Shown: one piece after another, positions 24,634 through 33,084 of the stretch | How the letters are laid out: each line of letters begins with the position of its first letter | How positions within the stretch are numbered: the stretch's first letter is position 1 | Assembly: GCA_938003855.1 (NCBI GenBank) | Contig: CALKXD010000030.1 | Location: 1 to 64,000, forward strand | Source of the DNA: an uncultured Granulosicoccaceae bacterium | GTDB lineage: Bacteria; Pseudomonadota; Gammaproteobacteria; Granulosicoccales; Granulosicoccaceae | Length of the DNA stretch: 64,000 bases | Direction: 5' to 3' | The notes under the pieces: model-generated | Told to the model about the DNA's origin: nothing | What the model saw: the letters and a program-made list of their open reading frames with translations, nothing else | The model's database searches: none | Made by a program: the position numbers and the translations under genes

Positions 24634-25416
24634 TTGGCGCAAAAAAAATGGTATGTGGTCTGGCAGGGTCGTACCCCGGGTATTTACCAGGACTGGGCGA
24701 CTTGCAAAAGTCAGGTCGATGGCTTTGCCGGTGCCCGTTATAAATCGTTTCCAACCCGCGCCGAAGCCGAATCCGCCTACAGCGGGTCGCCTGGCGCGAC
24801 TGCAGCTGCTGGGGCTAAGTCGGGCACAGCGCAGGCAAAAAGCGCCTCGACCCGGCAGACGGTGAAAACCTACACCGCGGCCGAAATTGCCGATATGTCT
24901 GTTGATACGGCGATTTACACGGATGGTGGTTGCGAGCCTAACCCCGGGGAGGCAGGTTCCGGTATGGCTGTTTATCGCGATGGCCAAATCAGTGAGCTAT
25001 GGTTTGGTTTATATAACCCGCGAGGCACCAATAACACGGCAGAGCTCAATGCCTTGTTTCAGGCCTTGGTTCTGGCCGCCGAGGAAGTTGCGGCAAAGCG
25101 CACGGTAGTGGTTTTCTGTGATTCGAAATACTCTATTCAGTGCGTGACTCAATGGGCTGTGAACTGGCAGAAAAAGGGCTGGAAAAAAGCCGGCGGTGAG
25201 ATTAAAAACCTCGAGCTGATAAAGGAGATGTTTGCCCTGTATCAGGAGCTCAAGAGCCAGATAAAAATACTGCATGTGAATGGTCACGTTGGTGTTGAAG
25301 GCAACGAGCTCGCTGACCGTATGTCGATTAAGGCAATTGCAGAACAGACCACCGACTTCAATCGTTATACACAAGAGATTAACCTAAAAGAGATTCTGGC
25401 GCTGCGAGCGGGGTAG
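24634..25416 (+). CDS. RNase H with N-terminal viroplasmin-type domain
   Basis: A 260-aa protein. The N-terminal 45 residues (WYVVWQGRTPGIYQDWATCK, KSFPTRAEAESAY) form the viroplasmin/caulimovirus-type nucleic-acid-binding domain typical of eukaryotic-style RNase H1. A linker of about 40 residues follows, then the RNase H catalytic domain with the acidic residues in TDGGCEPNPG, NNTAELNAL, FCDSKYSI and GNELADRM. It cleaves RNA in RNA-DNA hybrids. The start is TTG 24634; GGAG lies only 3 bases before it, so the exact start is uncertain. It converges with the next gene with a 2-base gap. Similar two-domain proteins are common in bacteria. Confidence 0.88.
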   Translation: MAQKKWYVVWQGRTPGIYQDWATCKSQVDGFAGARYKSFPTRAEAESAYSGSPGATAAAGAKSGTAQAKSASTRQTVKTYTAAEIADMSVDTAIYTDGGCEPNPGEAGSGMAVYRDGQISELWFGLYNPRGTNNTAELNALFQALVLAAEEVAAKRTVVVFCDSKYSIQCVTQWAVNWQKKGWKKAGGEIKNLELIKEMFALYQELKSQIKILHVNGHVGVEGNELADRMSIKAIAEQTTDFNRYTQEINLKEILALRAG

Positions 25417-25418
25417 GC

Positions 25419-26435
25419 TTACTGCCCGTTGTTATGATTGTTGTCGGCAATCAGGGACATGATCTCGAACATAACAGCGGAGGCGACATAAGCGGTGATG
25501 TTATTTGGCGAGTCCTTAGTTGGCATCATGCACACGACATCACCGCCAATGACGTTCATGCCGCGCAAGCACTGGATCAGTGCACGTGATTCATTCATCT
25601 TCAGGCCTTCTTCGCCGGGCTCCAGATTAGACACTGCCGGTGCGACGGTGGGATCGAGGCTGTCTAGATCAAATGTGACATACACTGGTCGATCGCCGAG
25701 TGTTTTTTGTATCAGTGCACAGGCTTTTTCCAGGCCCATGTCACGATACTGCTGCATGGTTACCACTTCATAGCCAAGGTTGTACGAGGGTTGCAACCAA
25801 TCGAGAGTACGGGGATTACCGCGCATGCCAAGTTGCACTGATGTGCTTGCGTCCACGTCACCCTGATGCACCAGGTACGAGCCCCAGTGTGCGGCAGATT
25901 TTTTTGCTCCCAGGAAGTGATCGAGTTGCTCGAATACGTCGGTGTGGGCGTCGATGTGCAGCAGTGACACTGGCTGGCCCCCGGCAAGCTTGCCACCGCC
26001 CAGTGCCTGCACAATGCCGCCGGTTATAGAGTGGTCGCCACCGATCGATACCGGGTTCACTCCGGCTGTGTCGAGCCGGGTGATAAAACTGCTGATGCGT
26101 TCGATGCAAGCTTCGTTGTCGTTGGCTTCGGGGAAAGGTACATCACCGACGTCTGCGATGCGGGCGCTTTCCCATGGGTCGAACCCGAATTCAAGATGCA
26201 CGCGCCGCAATTGCTTTGAGACGTTGCGCACCGCACGTGGCCCGAGGTGCTGGTCGCGTTCGGTGGTTCCATTGCCTGCCGCGTGTGGCACGCCAAGCAA
26301 GGCGATGTCTATCTCTTCGAACCGTTGGTGATGTTCACAACCGAAAAGCGTCGGTACTCCCCACCAGTAGAGAGAGTCCATCATTTGCTCTGGTGAAAAT
26401 TCGGTCGGTTGAGTCATGGAGTGTTTCTCGGACAT
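25419..26435 (-). CDS. Ureohydrolase (agmatinase/arginase superfamily), specificity unknown
   Basis: A 338-aa binuclear Mn2+ hydrolase of the arginase fold that splits a guanidino compound into urea and an amine. Metal ligands are seen in SIGGDHS, LHIDAHTDV and TFDLDSLDP. It is longer than typical SpeB (about 305 aa) because of an N-terminal extension (SMTQPTEFSPEQMM) and is clearly different from the neighbouring ureohydrolase. It is the last gene of the arginine/guanidine operon, 6 bases after the guanidinobutyrase-like gene. Possible substrates include agmatine, guanidinoacetate, guanidinobutyrate or free guanidine; I cannot choose between them. Confidence 0.87.
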   Translation of the reverse strand: MSEKHSMTQPTEFSPEQMMDSLYWWGVPTLFGCEHHQRFEEIDIALLGVPHAAGNGTTERDQHLGPRAVRNVSKQLRRVHLEFGFDPWESARIADVGDVPFPEANDNEACIERISSFITRLDTAGVNPVSIGGDHSITGGIVQALGGGKLAGGQPVSLLHIDAHTDVFEQLDHFLGAKKSAAHWGSYLVHQGDVDASTSVQLGMRGNPRTLDWLQPSYNLGYEVVTMQQYRDMGLEKACALIQKTLGDRPVYVTFDLDSLDPTVAPAVSNLEPGEEGLKMNESRALIQCLRGMNVIGGDVVCMMPTKDSPNNITAYVASAVMFEIMSLIADNNHNNGQ

Positions 26436-26441
26436 GTTTAT

Positions 26442-27380
26442 CTATTGTGGAAGCACGCAGAGCATCTCGTACAAGAGGTTGGCGCCCACCAGGGCGGTGT
26501 TGCCACTGGTGTCGTAAGGCGGCGATACCTCAACAAGATCTGCTCCGACGATATTCAAACCACTGCATCCCCGGATGATTTCCAGTGCCTGCCATATCGT
26601 CAGACCCCCTATCTCAACAGTGCCTGTGCCAGGCGCGAATGCCGGGTCGAGACTGTCGATATCGTAGCTCAGGTAGACCGGCGAGTCACCGATTGTGGCG
26701 CGTACCTGCTCCATCAGCGGTACCATTGATTTGCCCCAGCATTCCTCTGCCTGCACGACAGTGAAACCCTGATCACGTGACCAGTTGAAGTCATCAGGGG
26801 AGTATCCGGTGCCCCGCAGGCCAATCTGGAACACTTTGTCGTTTAACAGTAAACCGTCGTCTACTGCCCGTCGAAATGGTGTGCCGTGGGCTATTTTTTC
26901 ACCGAACATGTCGTCATTGATATCGGCATGCGCGTCGATGTGGATCAGTGCCACGGGGCCGTGCTTTTGCTTCATGGCTCGCAAAATTGGATAGGTCAGT
27001 GTGTGATCACCACCCAGTGTCAGTGGTATGCAGTCGTGCTGCAGGATACCGTTGTAGTGCTCGGTGATGATATCGACAGTTTTTTTAAGGTCGAAAGTGT
27101 TTATAGGGACATCGCCGACATCGGCTACCTGCAGTTTTTCGAATGGTGCTGCGCCAGTCGCCATATTGTAGGGACGAAGCATGCAGGACTCGGCGCGAAT
27201 CTGCCGTGGTCCGTGCCGGGTGCCCGAGCGGTTGGATGTACCAATGTCTATAGGTATGCCGACAAAGCAGGCATCCAGCCCTGCTGCTGATTCAGCACCC
27301 GGTAGTCGCATCATGGTTGCCGGGCCGCCGAAGCGGGCCATCTCGTTGCCACCCAGTGGCTGGTTAAACGGTGTGCTCAT
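26442..27380 (-). CDS. Guanidinobutyrase/guanidinopropionase-type ureohydrolase
   Basis: A 312-aa ureohydrolase. The N-terminal NQPLGGNEMARFGG and ATMMRLP segments are characteristic of guanidinobutyrase (GbuA) and guanidinopropionase (GpuA), not of agmatinase SpeB. Metal-binding motifs are LGGDHT, IHIDAHADI and SYDIDSLDP. It follows an AruH-type arginine transaminase by 18 bases. In the arginine transaminase route, arginine becomes 2-ketoarginine, then 4-guanidinobutyraldehyde, then 4-guanidinobutyrate, which GbuA cleaves to GABA and urea. That makes GbuA the favoured assignment, with GpuA as alternative. Confidence 0.85.
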   Translation of the reverse strand: MSTPFNQPLGGNEMARFGGPATMMRLPGAESAAGLDACFVGIPIDIGTSNRSGTRHGPRQIRAESCMLRPYNMATGAAPFEKLQVADVGDVPINTFDLKKTVDIITEHYNGILQHDCIPLTLGGDHTLTYPILRAMKQKHGPVALIHIDAHADINDDMFGEKIAHGTPFRRAVDDGLLLNDKVFQIGLRGTGYSPDDFNWSRDQGFTVVQAEECWGKSMVPLMEQVRATIGDSPVYLSYDIDSLDPAFAPGTGTVEIGGLTIWQALEIIRGCSGLNIVGADLVEVSPPYDTSGNTALVGANLLYEMLCVLPQ

Positions 27381-27398
27381 GTGGGACTCTTTGTGGTG

Positions 27399-28568
27399 TT
27401 AGCATTCATTTAAAAATTTGACGATACGGCGACACCCTTCCACCAGTACGTCATCGCCAAGAGTGAATGATATTCTCACCCAGCCGTCAGCGCTGTTACC
27501 GAATGCACCGGCATCTAGAACGGATACACCGGTGGCGTGGTACAGCGATCGGCAGAATTCATCGCTGCCAAGGCCATAGCCTCTTACATCCACCATCACA
27601 TACATAGCTGCCTGTGGTGTCAGTACGGTCAGGCGGCTGGCCTTTGCCAGCTCATTGGCGACCAGGTCACGCCGTCTGAGATAGATATCTCTCATGGCAA
27701 GACTGGCATCGCGTTGATCGGTCAGGGCTGTGACCGCGGCTTCCTGAATGAAGCCCGGCAGCCCGTAGAGCATGCACAGTGCAAGGTTGTCAAAGTGCTC
27801 CGACAACATGGCGGGGCCTATCGCCCAGCCGATGCGCCAGCCAGTCATGGCGTGCGACTTGGACAGGCTGTTGATGGTGACGGTGCGTTCGGCCATGCCG
27901 GGCAGAGAAGCAATCGACAGGTGCTCGCCTTCGAAAATAATATCGGTGTAGACTTCGTCTGAAATTACCCACAGGTCGTGTTTTATTGCCAGTGTGGCGA
28001 TAGCCTGCAGTTCTTCGCGAGTCATCACCACGCCGGTTGGGTTATTAGGTGTGGTGATAACCAGTGCCCGCGTTTTAGGGGTGATTGCCTGCTCGATCAG
28101 AGATATCACCGGTCGAAAGTTGTTGTCAGCCGGCTGTGCGACAGGAACTAATATTGCGCCACCGAGTTGCAGTGAAGCCTCGTAACTTACGTACATTGGT
28201 TCGAGCGCAATTACCTCGTCACCCTGATCTAGCAGAATCAGGCTGGTTGAAAACAGAGCATTTTGAGTCCCTGCAAATACGTAGACGTTGTTGATCTCAC
28301 AGGGTACGCCGGATTGCTTCTGGAAATCTGCCGCAATCGCGCTGCGTAGGGCGTCGCGGCCCGGCACGGTGGCGTAGTGGGTGTCACCCTCCTGTAAGGC
28401 TTGCCTGGCGCTCTCGACGATTGCCGGCGGGGTCGGGAAATCCGGGTCGCCGACACTCAGCACGATAACATCTTCACCCTCGGACAGAGCGCGCTGTGCC
28501 TGGGCATGTATCTCCCATGCGGCGGCCCCTTCGCCACTAATGCGGTCAGTAAGCGATGAAACTTTCAT
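27399..28568 (-). CDS. aruH: Aminotransferase class I/II, AruH-like arginine:pyruvate transaminase
   Basis: PLP-dependent fold-type I aminotransferase, 389 aa. The Schiff-base Lys is K237 (NSLSKSHAMTGWRIGW), with TPNNPTG and SDEVY upstream. The opening RISGEGAAAWEIH, LSVGDPDFPTP and NLALCMLYGLPGFIQ closely follow the Pseudomonas aeruginosa arginine:pyruvate transaminase AruH as I remember it. Predicted reaction: L-arginine plus pyruvate to 2-ketoarginine plus alanine. It stands between a ThDP enzyme that could decarboxylate 2-ketoarginine and a guanidinobutyrase-type hydrolase, which supports this assignment. A broader amino acid:keto acid specificity cannot be excluded. Confidence 0.82.
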   Translation of the reverse strand: MKVSSLTDRISGEGAAAWEIHAQAQRALSEGEDVIVLSVGDPDFPTPPAIVESARQALQEGDTHYATVPGRDALRSAIAADFQKQSGVPCEINNVYVFAGTQNALFSTSLILLDQGDEVIALEPMYVSYEASLQLGGAILVPVAQPADNNFRPVISLIEQAITPKTRALVITTPNNPTGVVMTREELQAIATLAIKHDLWVISDEVYTDIIFEGEHLSIASLPGMAERTVTINSLSKSHAMTGWRIGWAIGPAMLSEHFDNLALCMLYGLPGFIQEAAVTALTDQRDASLAMRDIYLRRRDLVANELAKASRLTVLTPQAAMYVMVDVRGYGLGSDEFCRSLYHATGVSVLDAGAFGNSADGWVRISFTLGDDVLVEGCRRIVKFLNEC

Positions 28569-28603
28569 TGTTGTTTATTCCAGGTAGCGGTGACGGGCGT
28601 GTT

Positions 28604-30169
28604 TTAAAAAACGGCTTCAATGAGGTAAGGGCCTTCGCTCGCCAGACCCGCTTTGAGTTCACGTATCAGGCTGTTTGTATCGGTGGCTAATCCTGCTTCC
28701 ACACCCATGCCGCGTGCCATAGACACCCAGTCGAGGTCGGGGCGGTTCAGTTCCATCATATCAGTGGCGATGGTTCCGGCGTCGGCACCAACGTTTTTCA
28801 ATTCGTGTTTGAGGATGGCATAGGCGCGATTGGATAACAGTATGGTGGTGATGTCTAAGTTTTCGCGGGCCTGTGTCCATAGTGCCTGCAAAGTGTACAT
28901 GCCGCTGCCATCCGCCTGCAGGGCAACCACTTTGCGGTTCGGGCAGGCCACCGCGGCACCAGTGGCGAGCGGGAAGCCAATGCCAATTGACCCGCCGCAT
29001 ATCTGTAGCCAATCGTGAGGGGCCGCGCCTGCAGTCGCCTGCGGCATGTTGCGCGACGCGGTGATGCCTTCATCAACCACAATCGCGTTTTCCGGTATCA
29101 GGTGACCGACGATAGCGGCAATTGAAGAGACGTCCAGTGGGCCGTGCGCAGGCAGCGGTGGTGGTGAAGGGCTTTGTATCACCGGTTTCCTGTCTGAGAC
29201 GTTTAACTCGTCGGCCAGGGCCTGCAGTGCCAGCATGCCGTCTTCATCGGGGTGCGCGAGGATATGAGGGGTGCAATCCTCAGCCCACAGGCAACTGGGT
29301 TTATCGGGATAGGCGAAAAAAGCAACCGGTGGTTTTGCGCCAATACAGATTAGATGCTTGTAATCAGCAAGTACTTTGACAGCGGCATCTACCGGGTAGG
29401 GAACACTGTTTATCGGTACTCTGCCAGCGCCGCGTTCGAGCCGCGCATTTGACGTTTGTGCCAGCAGTGTTGCGTTTGTCGCCTGTGCAATCCGGCTGGC
29501 TATTGCCAGGGGTTCGGCGCGTAACGTGTGCCCGGTCATGATGAATGCCGTTGACTCACCGCTGCGGAGCACGGCGGCAATTGCGCTGATGCGATCGGTC
29601 GGGACCTCTTTCGGGGCAGGAGGGGTCAATGGCGGGGCAGGCTGCCCGGCAGCTTCCCATGCGGTGTTGGCAGGAAGTATCAGGCTGGCCACCTGGCCCG
29701 GATAGGTGATCGAAGCTGCAACCGCCGCCGCGCCGTCGGCAGCGACGTCCTTTGCTGAGCGGCTGGTCTTTACCCAGTGCGACACCGGCTTTGCAATGCC
29801 TTCTATATCTGCGGTCAGCGGTGCGTCGTGTTCTACGTGATAGGTTGCATGCTCGCCAATTATATTTACTACCGCGCTGGCGGCTTTTTTTGCGTTGTGC
29901 AGATTGGCAAGTCCATTGCCAAGCCCCGGTCCCAGGTGCAGCAAGGTAACCGCGGGTTTATCGCTCATGCGGTAATAGCCATCGGCGGCGCCGGTGACTA
30001 CTCCTTCGAACAAACCAAGCACACAGCGCATGCCGGCGATTTTATCCAGCGCTGCAACAAAATGCATCTCGGAGGTTCCGGGATTTGAAAAGCACACGTC
30101 GATGCCTGAGTCGATCAGTGTCTGCACCAGGCTCTCGGCGCCATTCATGGTGTTGCTGCGAGTTGTCAT
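28604..30169 (-). CDS. Thiamine-diphosphate enzyme, acetolactate-synthase/benzoylformate-decarboxylase type
   Basis: A 521-aa ThDP-dependent enzyme with the three usual domains. The catalytic Glu is about E55 (LGLFEGVVTGAADGY). The central domain is reduced and the Mg-ThDP motif is ADGSGMY...LSNR, a variant of GDG...NN. Position 36 bases upstream of aruH suggests it decarboxylates 2-ketoarginine to 4-guanidinobutyraldehyde, the AruI step. Its sequence is not close to Pseudomonas AruI as I remember it and is shorter (521 versus about 559 aa); it belongs to the MdlC/IlvB-like group. The function is therefore inferred from the operon. An alternative start is the Met at 30148. Confidence 0.75.
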   Translation of the reverse strand: MTTRSNTMNGAESLVQTLIDSGIDVCFSNPGTSEMHFVAALDKIAGMRCVLGLFEGVVTGAADGYYRMSDKPAVTLLHLGPGLGNGLANLHNAKKAASAVVNIIGEHATYHVEHDAPLTADIEGIAKPVSHWVKTSRSAKDVAADGAAAVAASITYPGQVASLILPANTAWEAAGQPAPPLTPPAPKEVPTDRISAIAAVLRSGESTAFIMTGHTLRAEPLAIASRIAQATNATLLAQTSNARLERGAGRVPINSVPYPVDAAVKVLADYKHLICIGAKPPVAFFAYPDKPSCLWAEDCTPHILAHPDEDGMLALQALADELNVSDRKPVIQSPSPPPLPAHGPLDVSSIAAIVGHLIPENAIVVDEGITASRNMPQATAGAAPHDWLQICGGSIGIGFPLATGAAVACPNRKVVALQADGSGMYTLQALWTQARENLDITTILLSNRAYAILKHELKNVGADAGTIATDMMELNRPDLDWVSMARGMGVEAGLATDTNSLIRELKAGLASEGPYLIEAVF

Positions 30170-30226
30170 TCCGGGTCTGCCGTTGTTGGTTCGGGGAGAG
30201 TGCCTGGTAAGGTTTCGCTCTATATT

Positions 30227-31336
30227 CTAGAAATCGTCACACCAGACTTCAACGCGGTGTATGGCATTGTTGCCAAAGCCTGCTGTATCCCACGGTGGGG
30301 CAAGTGGCTGGGTTTGATGGTTAGCGTCGGTGGCGCGGCAACACACTGTGTGCTTGCCCCGTGTGGCGAGCCAGTCGAATTGCCAGCCGCACCAGCCGTA
30401 GGCGCTGTCACCCTGCTGTAAGGTGGCGTCATGCCAGACATCGTCAATGCCAACTTCAACGCGTTGTATCGGCACGCCGGCGCCGGACCAGGCACGCCCC
30501 TGTAATGTCATGGTGCCGGGGCCGACAAGTCGTTTTCTAGAGCTCCAGTCGGGAATCCCCGGCGGCACCATCAGAGACTTAACCCGCATATGAGTTACCG
30601 GTGTACCGATGTCTGATTCGGATTCGCGGTAAACGTAGGTTTTCACTTGCTGGTAGCCGTTGAAGTGATGGTCGATGGCCTCTATCTGCGAGAGCCATTT
30701 GACACTGGCCATGCCGTACCAGCCCGGTACAATCAGGCGCAGCGGGTAACCGTGTTGCGGAGGTAAGTCGATGCCGTTCATCTGCCACGCCAGCATAACG
30801 TGATCGTGCAGGGCGTTGTCGGGTGTCAGACTGCGCGCGAAGTTGTGTACTTCACCGCCGTCGACGCCACGGTCTGTGCCATGGAATATCAGTTCTTTGC
30901 AGGTGGATTTAATACCGGCGCATTGCAGCACATTGCGAAGCGATGTTCCGGTCCATTGTGCGGTGCCAACCGCTTCGACCGACCATGGCTGACTTGGCCA
31001 CCGCGGCGTGACATGGCGACGGCCGTTGCCGGCGCACTCGAGTGTGACCGTTCGACTGATGACCGGCAGGGCTTGCAGGTCTGTGAGTGACAGGCTGACT
31101 GGATTATCAAACAGTCCCTGCAGGCTGAGCGTCCAGTCGGTCGAGTCTGCTACATAGGGGATGTCAAAGTGATTGAGTAAATAGTGCGCGCCGGTGGGGG
31201 TGATGTCGTTCTGCAGTGTTTCCAGCAGGGTTCCGCTGTTCCGGTTTGCCAGAGCGAGTTCATCGGCTGAAAAATCACCACTGGTGTGCTGCTTGCCGGC
31301 TGGCTGCAGGATCGGGTTGAGTTCGGTCAACAGCAT
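30227..31336 (-). CDS. Sulfite-oxidase-family molybdopterin enzyme
   Basis: A 369-aa protein with the sulfite oxidase fold. The Mo-ligating Cys is C101 in LECAGNGR, followed by QWTGTSLRNVL, a GTDRGVDGG loop, and the HGYPLRLIVPGWYG segment that holds the pterin. The C-terminal Mo-co dimerisation domain (about 240-369) has GRAWSG and GIDDVWHDA. No Tat or Sec signal is seen, so it should be cytoplasmic, unlike SoxC or SorA. It is upstream of the ThDP enzyme by 57 bases on the same strand, perhaps in the same operon, where sulfite oxidation has no obvious link. The substrate may be sulfite, a sulfonate-derived sulfite, or an N-oxide-type compound. Confidence 0.85.
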   Translation of the reverse strand: MLLTELNPILQPAGKQHTSGDFSADELALANRNSGTLLETLQNDITPTGAHYLLNHFDIPYVADSTDWTLSLQGLFDNPVSLSLTDLQALPVISRTVTLECAGNGRRHVTPRWPSQPWSVEAVGTAQWTGTSLRNVLQCAGIKSTCKELIFHGTDRGVDGGEVHNFARSLTPDNALHDHVMLAWQMNGIDLPPQHGYPLRLIVPGWYGMASVKWLSQIEAIDHHFNGYQQVKTYVYRESESDIGTPVTHMRVKSLMVPPGIPDWSSRKRLVGPGTMTLQGRAWSGAGVPIQRVEVGIDDVWHDATLQQGDSAYGWCGWQFDWLATRGKHTVCCRATDANHQTQPLAPPWDTAGFGNNAIHRVEVWCDDF

Positions 31337-31388
31337 GTCTCGTGTGAGGTCAGTTGGTGATTTTCCACGGGTTGCGTGTCTGCTCTAT

Positions 31389-32171
31389 TTACTGCCCGGG
31401 GACTGTGTCGCGTGTGAATACCGGTTCGTTGGGGCGCGACATGGTTTTGTTGTAGCGATAGCCGGCCGTATCGAAACCGGTGAGATCAGCAGCGGATTTA
31501 ATCCGGTGATCAATGATGTATCGAGCCATCATGCCCCGGGCTTTCTTGGCAAAAAAGGAGATCAATTTATATTCGCCGTTTTTCTTGTCTTTAAAGACCG
31601 GGCTGATTAACTCACCATTGAGCTTCTGCTTATTGACGACTTTGAAGTATTCGTTGGATGCGAGGTTGACGACCAGAGATTTTTTCTGTGAGGCCATATC
31701 ACTGTTGAGGGAGTCAGTTACGTTATCACCCCAGAAGTGGTAGAGATTCTGACCGCGCTTGTTTACCAGCTTGGTGCCCATCTCAAGGCGGTAGGGCAGC
31801 ATCAGATCCAGTGGTCGCAGCACACCGTAGAGGCCACTTAAAATTCTCAGGTGTTTTTGCGCAAAGTTGACGTCTCGTTTTTTCATGGTTGCGGCGTTTA
31901 ATCCGATGTACACATCACCCTGAAAAGCAAACAGGCTTTGCTTGGCAGGCCCGGGTTCCAGCGGCTGCTTCCATGATTTATAACGGCTGACATTCAGCGT
32001 GGCCAGGTTGTCACTGATGTGCATCAGTTTACCGACTTTGCTGGCCGGCATTTTTTTGAGCTGGTTGATCAGCTCCTGTGAGTGGTCGAGAAACTGCGGC
32101 TGGGTATTATCGTTAACCTGTGGCGGTGTTTCGTAGTCCAGCGTTTTGGCGGGTGAGATAAGGATAAGCAT
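31389..32171 (-). CDS. yaaA: YaaA-family peroxide stress protein (DUF328)
   Basis: A 260-aa protein, the standard YaaA length, starting with the signature MLILISPAKTLDYETPP. Conserved segments include FQGDVYIGL, RILSGLYGVLRPLDLMLPYRLEMGTKL, NLYHFWGD and VNLASNEYFKVV. In E. coli YaaA lowers free intracellular iron under H2O2 stress and binds DNA; that role is transferred by homology only. It sits 52 bases upstream of the sulfite-oxidase-like gene on the same strand. Confidence 0.93.
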   Translation of the reverse strand: MLILISPAKTLDYETPPQVNDNTQPQFLDHSQELINQLKKMPASKVGKLMHISDNLATLNVSRYKSWKQPLEPGPAKQSLFAFQGDVYIGLNAATMKKRDVNFAQKHLRILSGLYGVLRPLDLMLPYRLEMGTKLVNKRGQNLYHFWGDNVTDSLNSDMASQKKSLVVNLASNEYFKVVNKQKLNGELISPVFKDKKNGEYKLISFFAKKARGMMARYIIDHRIKSAADLTGFDTAGYRYNKTMSRPNEPVFTRDTVPGQ

Positions 32172-32648
32172 GTGTGACTCAGTGGAATAGCTAATGCCTC
32201 AAGGTTACGTCGCACAGGGCAAGCTCGCAATGCTATTTTCGCTTTATTGACGGCGTTGAGCAGTGTCGTTGGCACCGGGGTTTCTGGCATGGTGATGCCG
32301 TGGGGGGGAGGGGTAACCTGTTGACACCGGCCGGACCCTCTGCGAAGTCGGCGTAAAAGAGTTCAAGCCCGGGTCAGCAACAGCTGCGTGTGGCAACGCC
32401 GGTAAGGATTGATTCTTTGAGTTGTGCAGACTGAGCCCGGGAGTTTGGAACTGTGGTGCGGTTAACACTGAGGTGAATCGATTTTTGCTTTGCAGAGGGC
32501 GTGGTGCTGGCCAAATTTCGGATCAAATTATATAAACGGCTCAAACCGAAAACCATTGGATAGCCGAAACGTGCCAGCGCCACCCTGATTTACTGTGTCC
32601 GGCCGGAAGCGATCCGGCGGTTATACTCAAGGCGGTGCTGATCAGCGA
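32172..32648. other. 477-base region without a supported gene
   Basis: Between yaaA and the CbiX-like gene. The short open frames here (for example a 69-aa frame at 32374-32583, minus) lack ribosome-binding sites and family features. I looked for 6S, 4.5S, RNase P and tmRNA signatures and saw none. A G-run (GGGGGGAGGGG near 32310) is present. Likely contents are the promoter and leader of yaaA, reading leftwards. Confidence 0.3.
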
Positions 32649-33029
32649 TTATGGGTGCTGCTGAAGCGTCTCTGACGTTTTCTGCGCCAAAAGCTCGACC
32701 ACCTGGTCTGATGATCCAAAATAGTTGGCGATAATTATCTCGACGTCCGGATGCTGCAGCTTTTTCTGTGCGACCTCCTGAGGAATATCCTCTGCGACAT
32801 GTCTCCCCTGTGACAAAAAATACGGGTAGACCACCACTGTTCTGGCACCCCGATCAATGCATTGCTGAATCCCATCCGGAATACTCGGCTCTGCCAGTTC
32901 GAGAAAGGCACATGAGGTATCGTCGGCATCGTTTGACGGGTGTCGTTGCAGTTTGCCGGTCAACTGCCGAATTTCTTCGTTGGATGCTTCCCGCCTGCTG
33001 CCATGCGCAATAAGTAACAGACTTTTCAT
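32649..33029 (-). CDS. CbiX/SirB-type sirohydrochlorin chelatase-like protein
   Basis: A small CbiX-type chelatase (126 aa), the size of the single-domain form. It starts with LLLIAHGSRR, whose His is the expected metal-binding residue, and contains the conserved VVVYPYFLSQGRHVAEDIP segment with its second His. Such proteins insert Co2+ or Fe2+ into sirohydrochlorin for cobalamin or siroheme. ATG 33029 is preceded by GGGA 8 bases upstream and begins exactly at the conserved strand; the in-frame extension to 33107 is not supported. Confidence 0.85.
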   Translation of the reverse strand: MKSLLLIAHGSRREASNEEIRQLTGKLQRHPSNDADDTSCAFLELAEPSIPDGIQQCIDRGARTVVVYPYFLSQGRHVAEDIPQEVAQKKLQHPDVEIIIANYFGSSDQVVELLAQKTSETLQQHP

Positions 33030-33084
33030 AGGGTTCCCTTGGTTTTTTCGTTGGAGCGGTGTGTAAAAGCGACGCGGTGCAACG

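Noticed and set aside
24608-24865. An alternative overlapping frame starting at ATG 24608 as the gene upstream of RNase H.
   Set aside because: It lies in a different frame inside the RNase H gene, has no domain features and no downstream continuation.
32172-32648. An ncRNA (6S, 4.5S, RNase P or tmRNA) or small CDS in the long gap before yaaA.
   Set aside because: None of the characteristic motifs is present; the 69-74 aa frames have no ribosome-binding site and overlap each other on the same strand.
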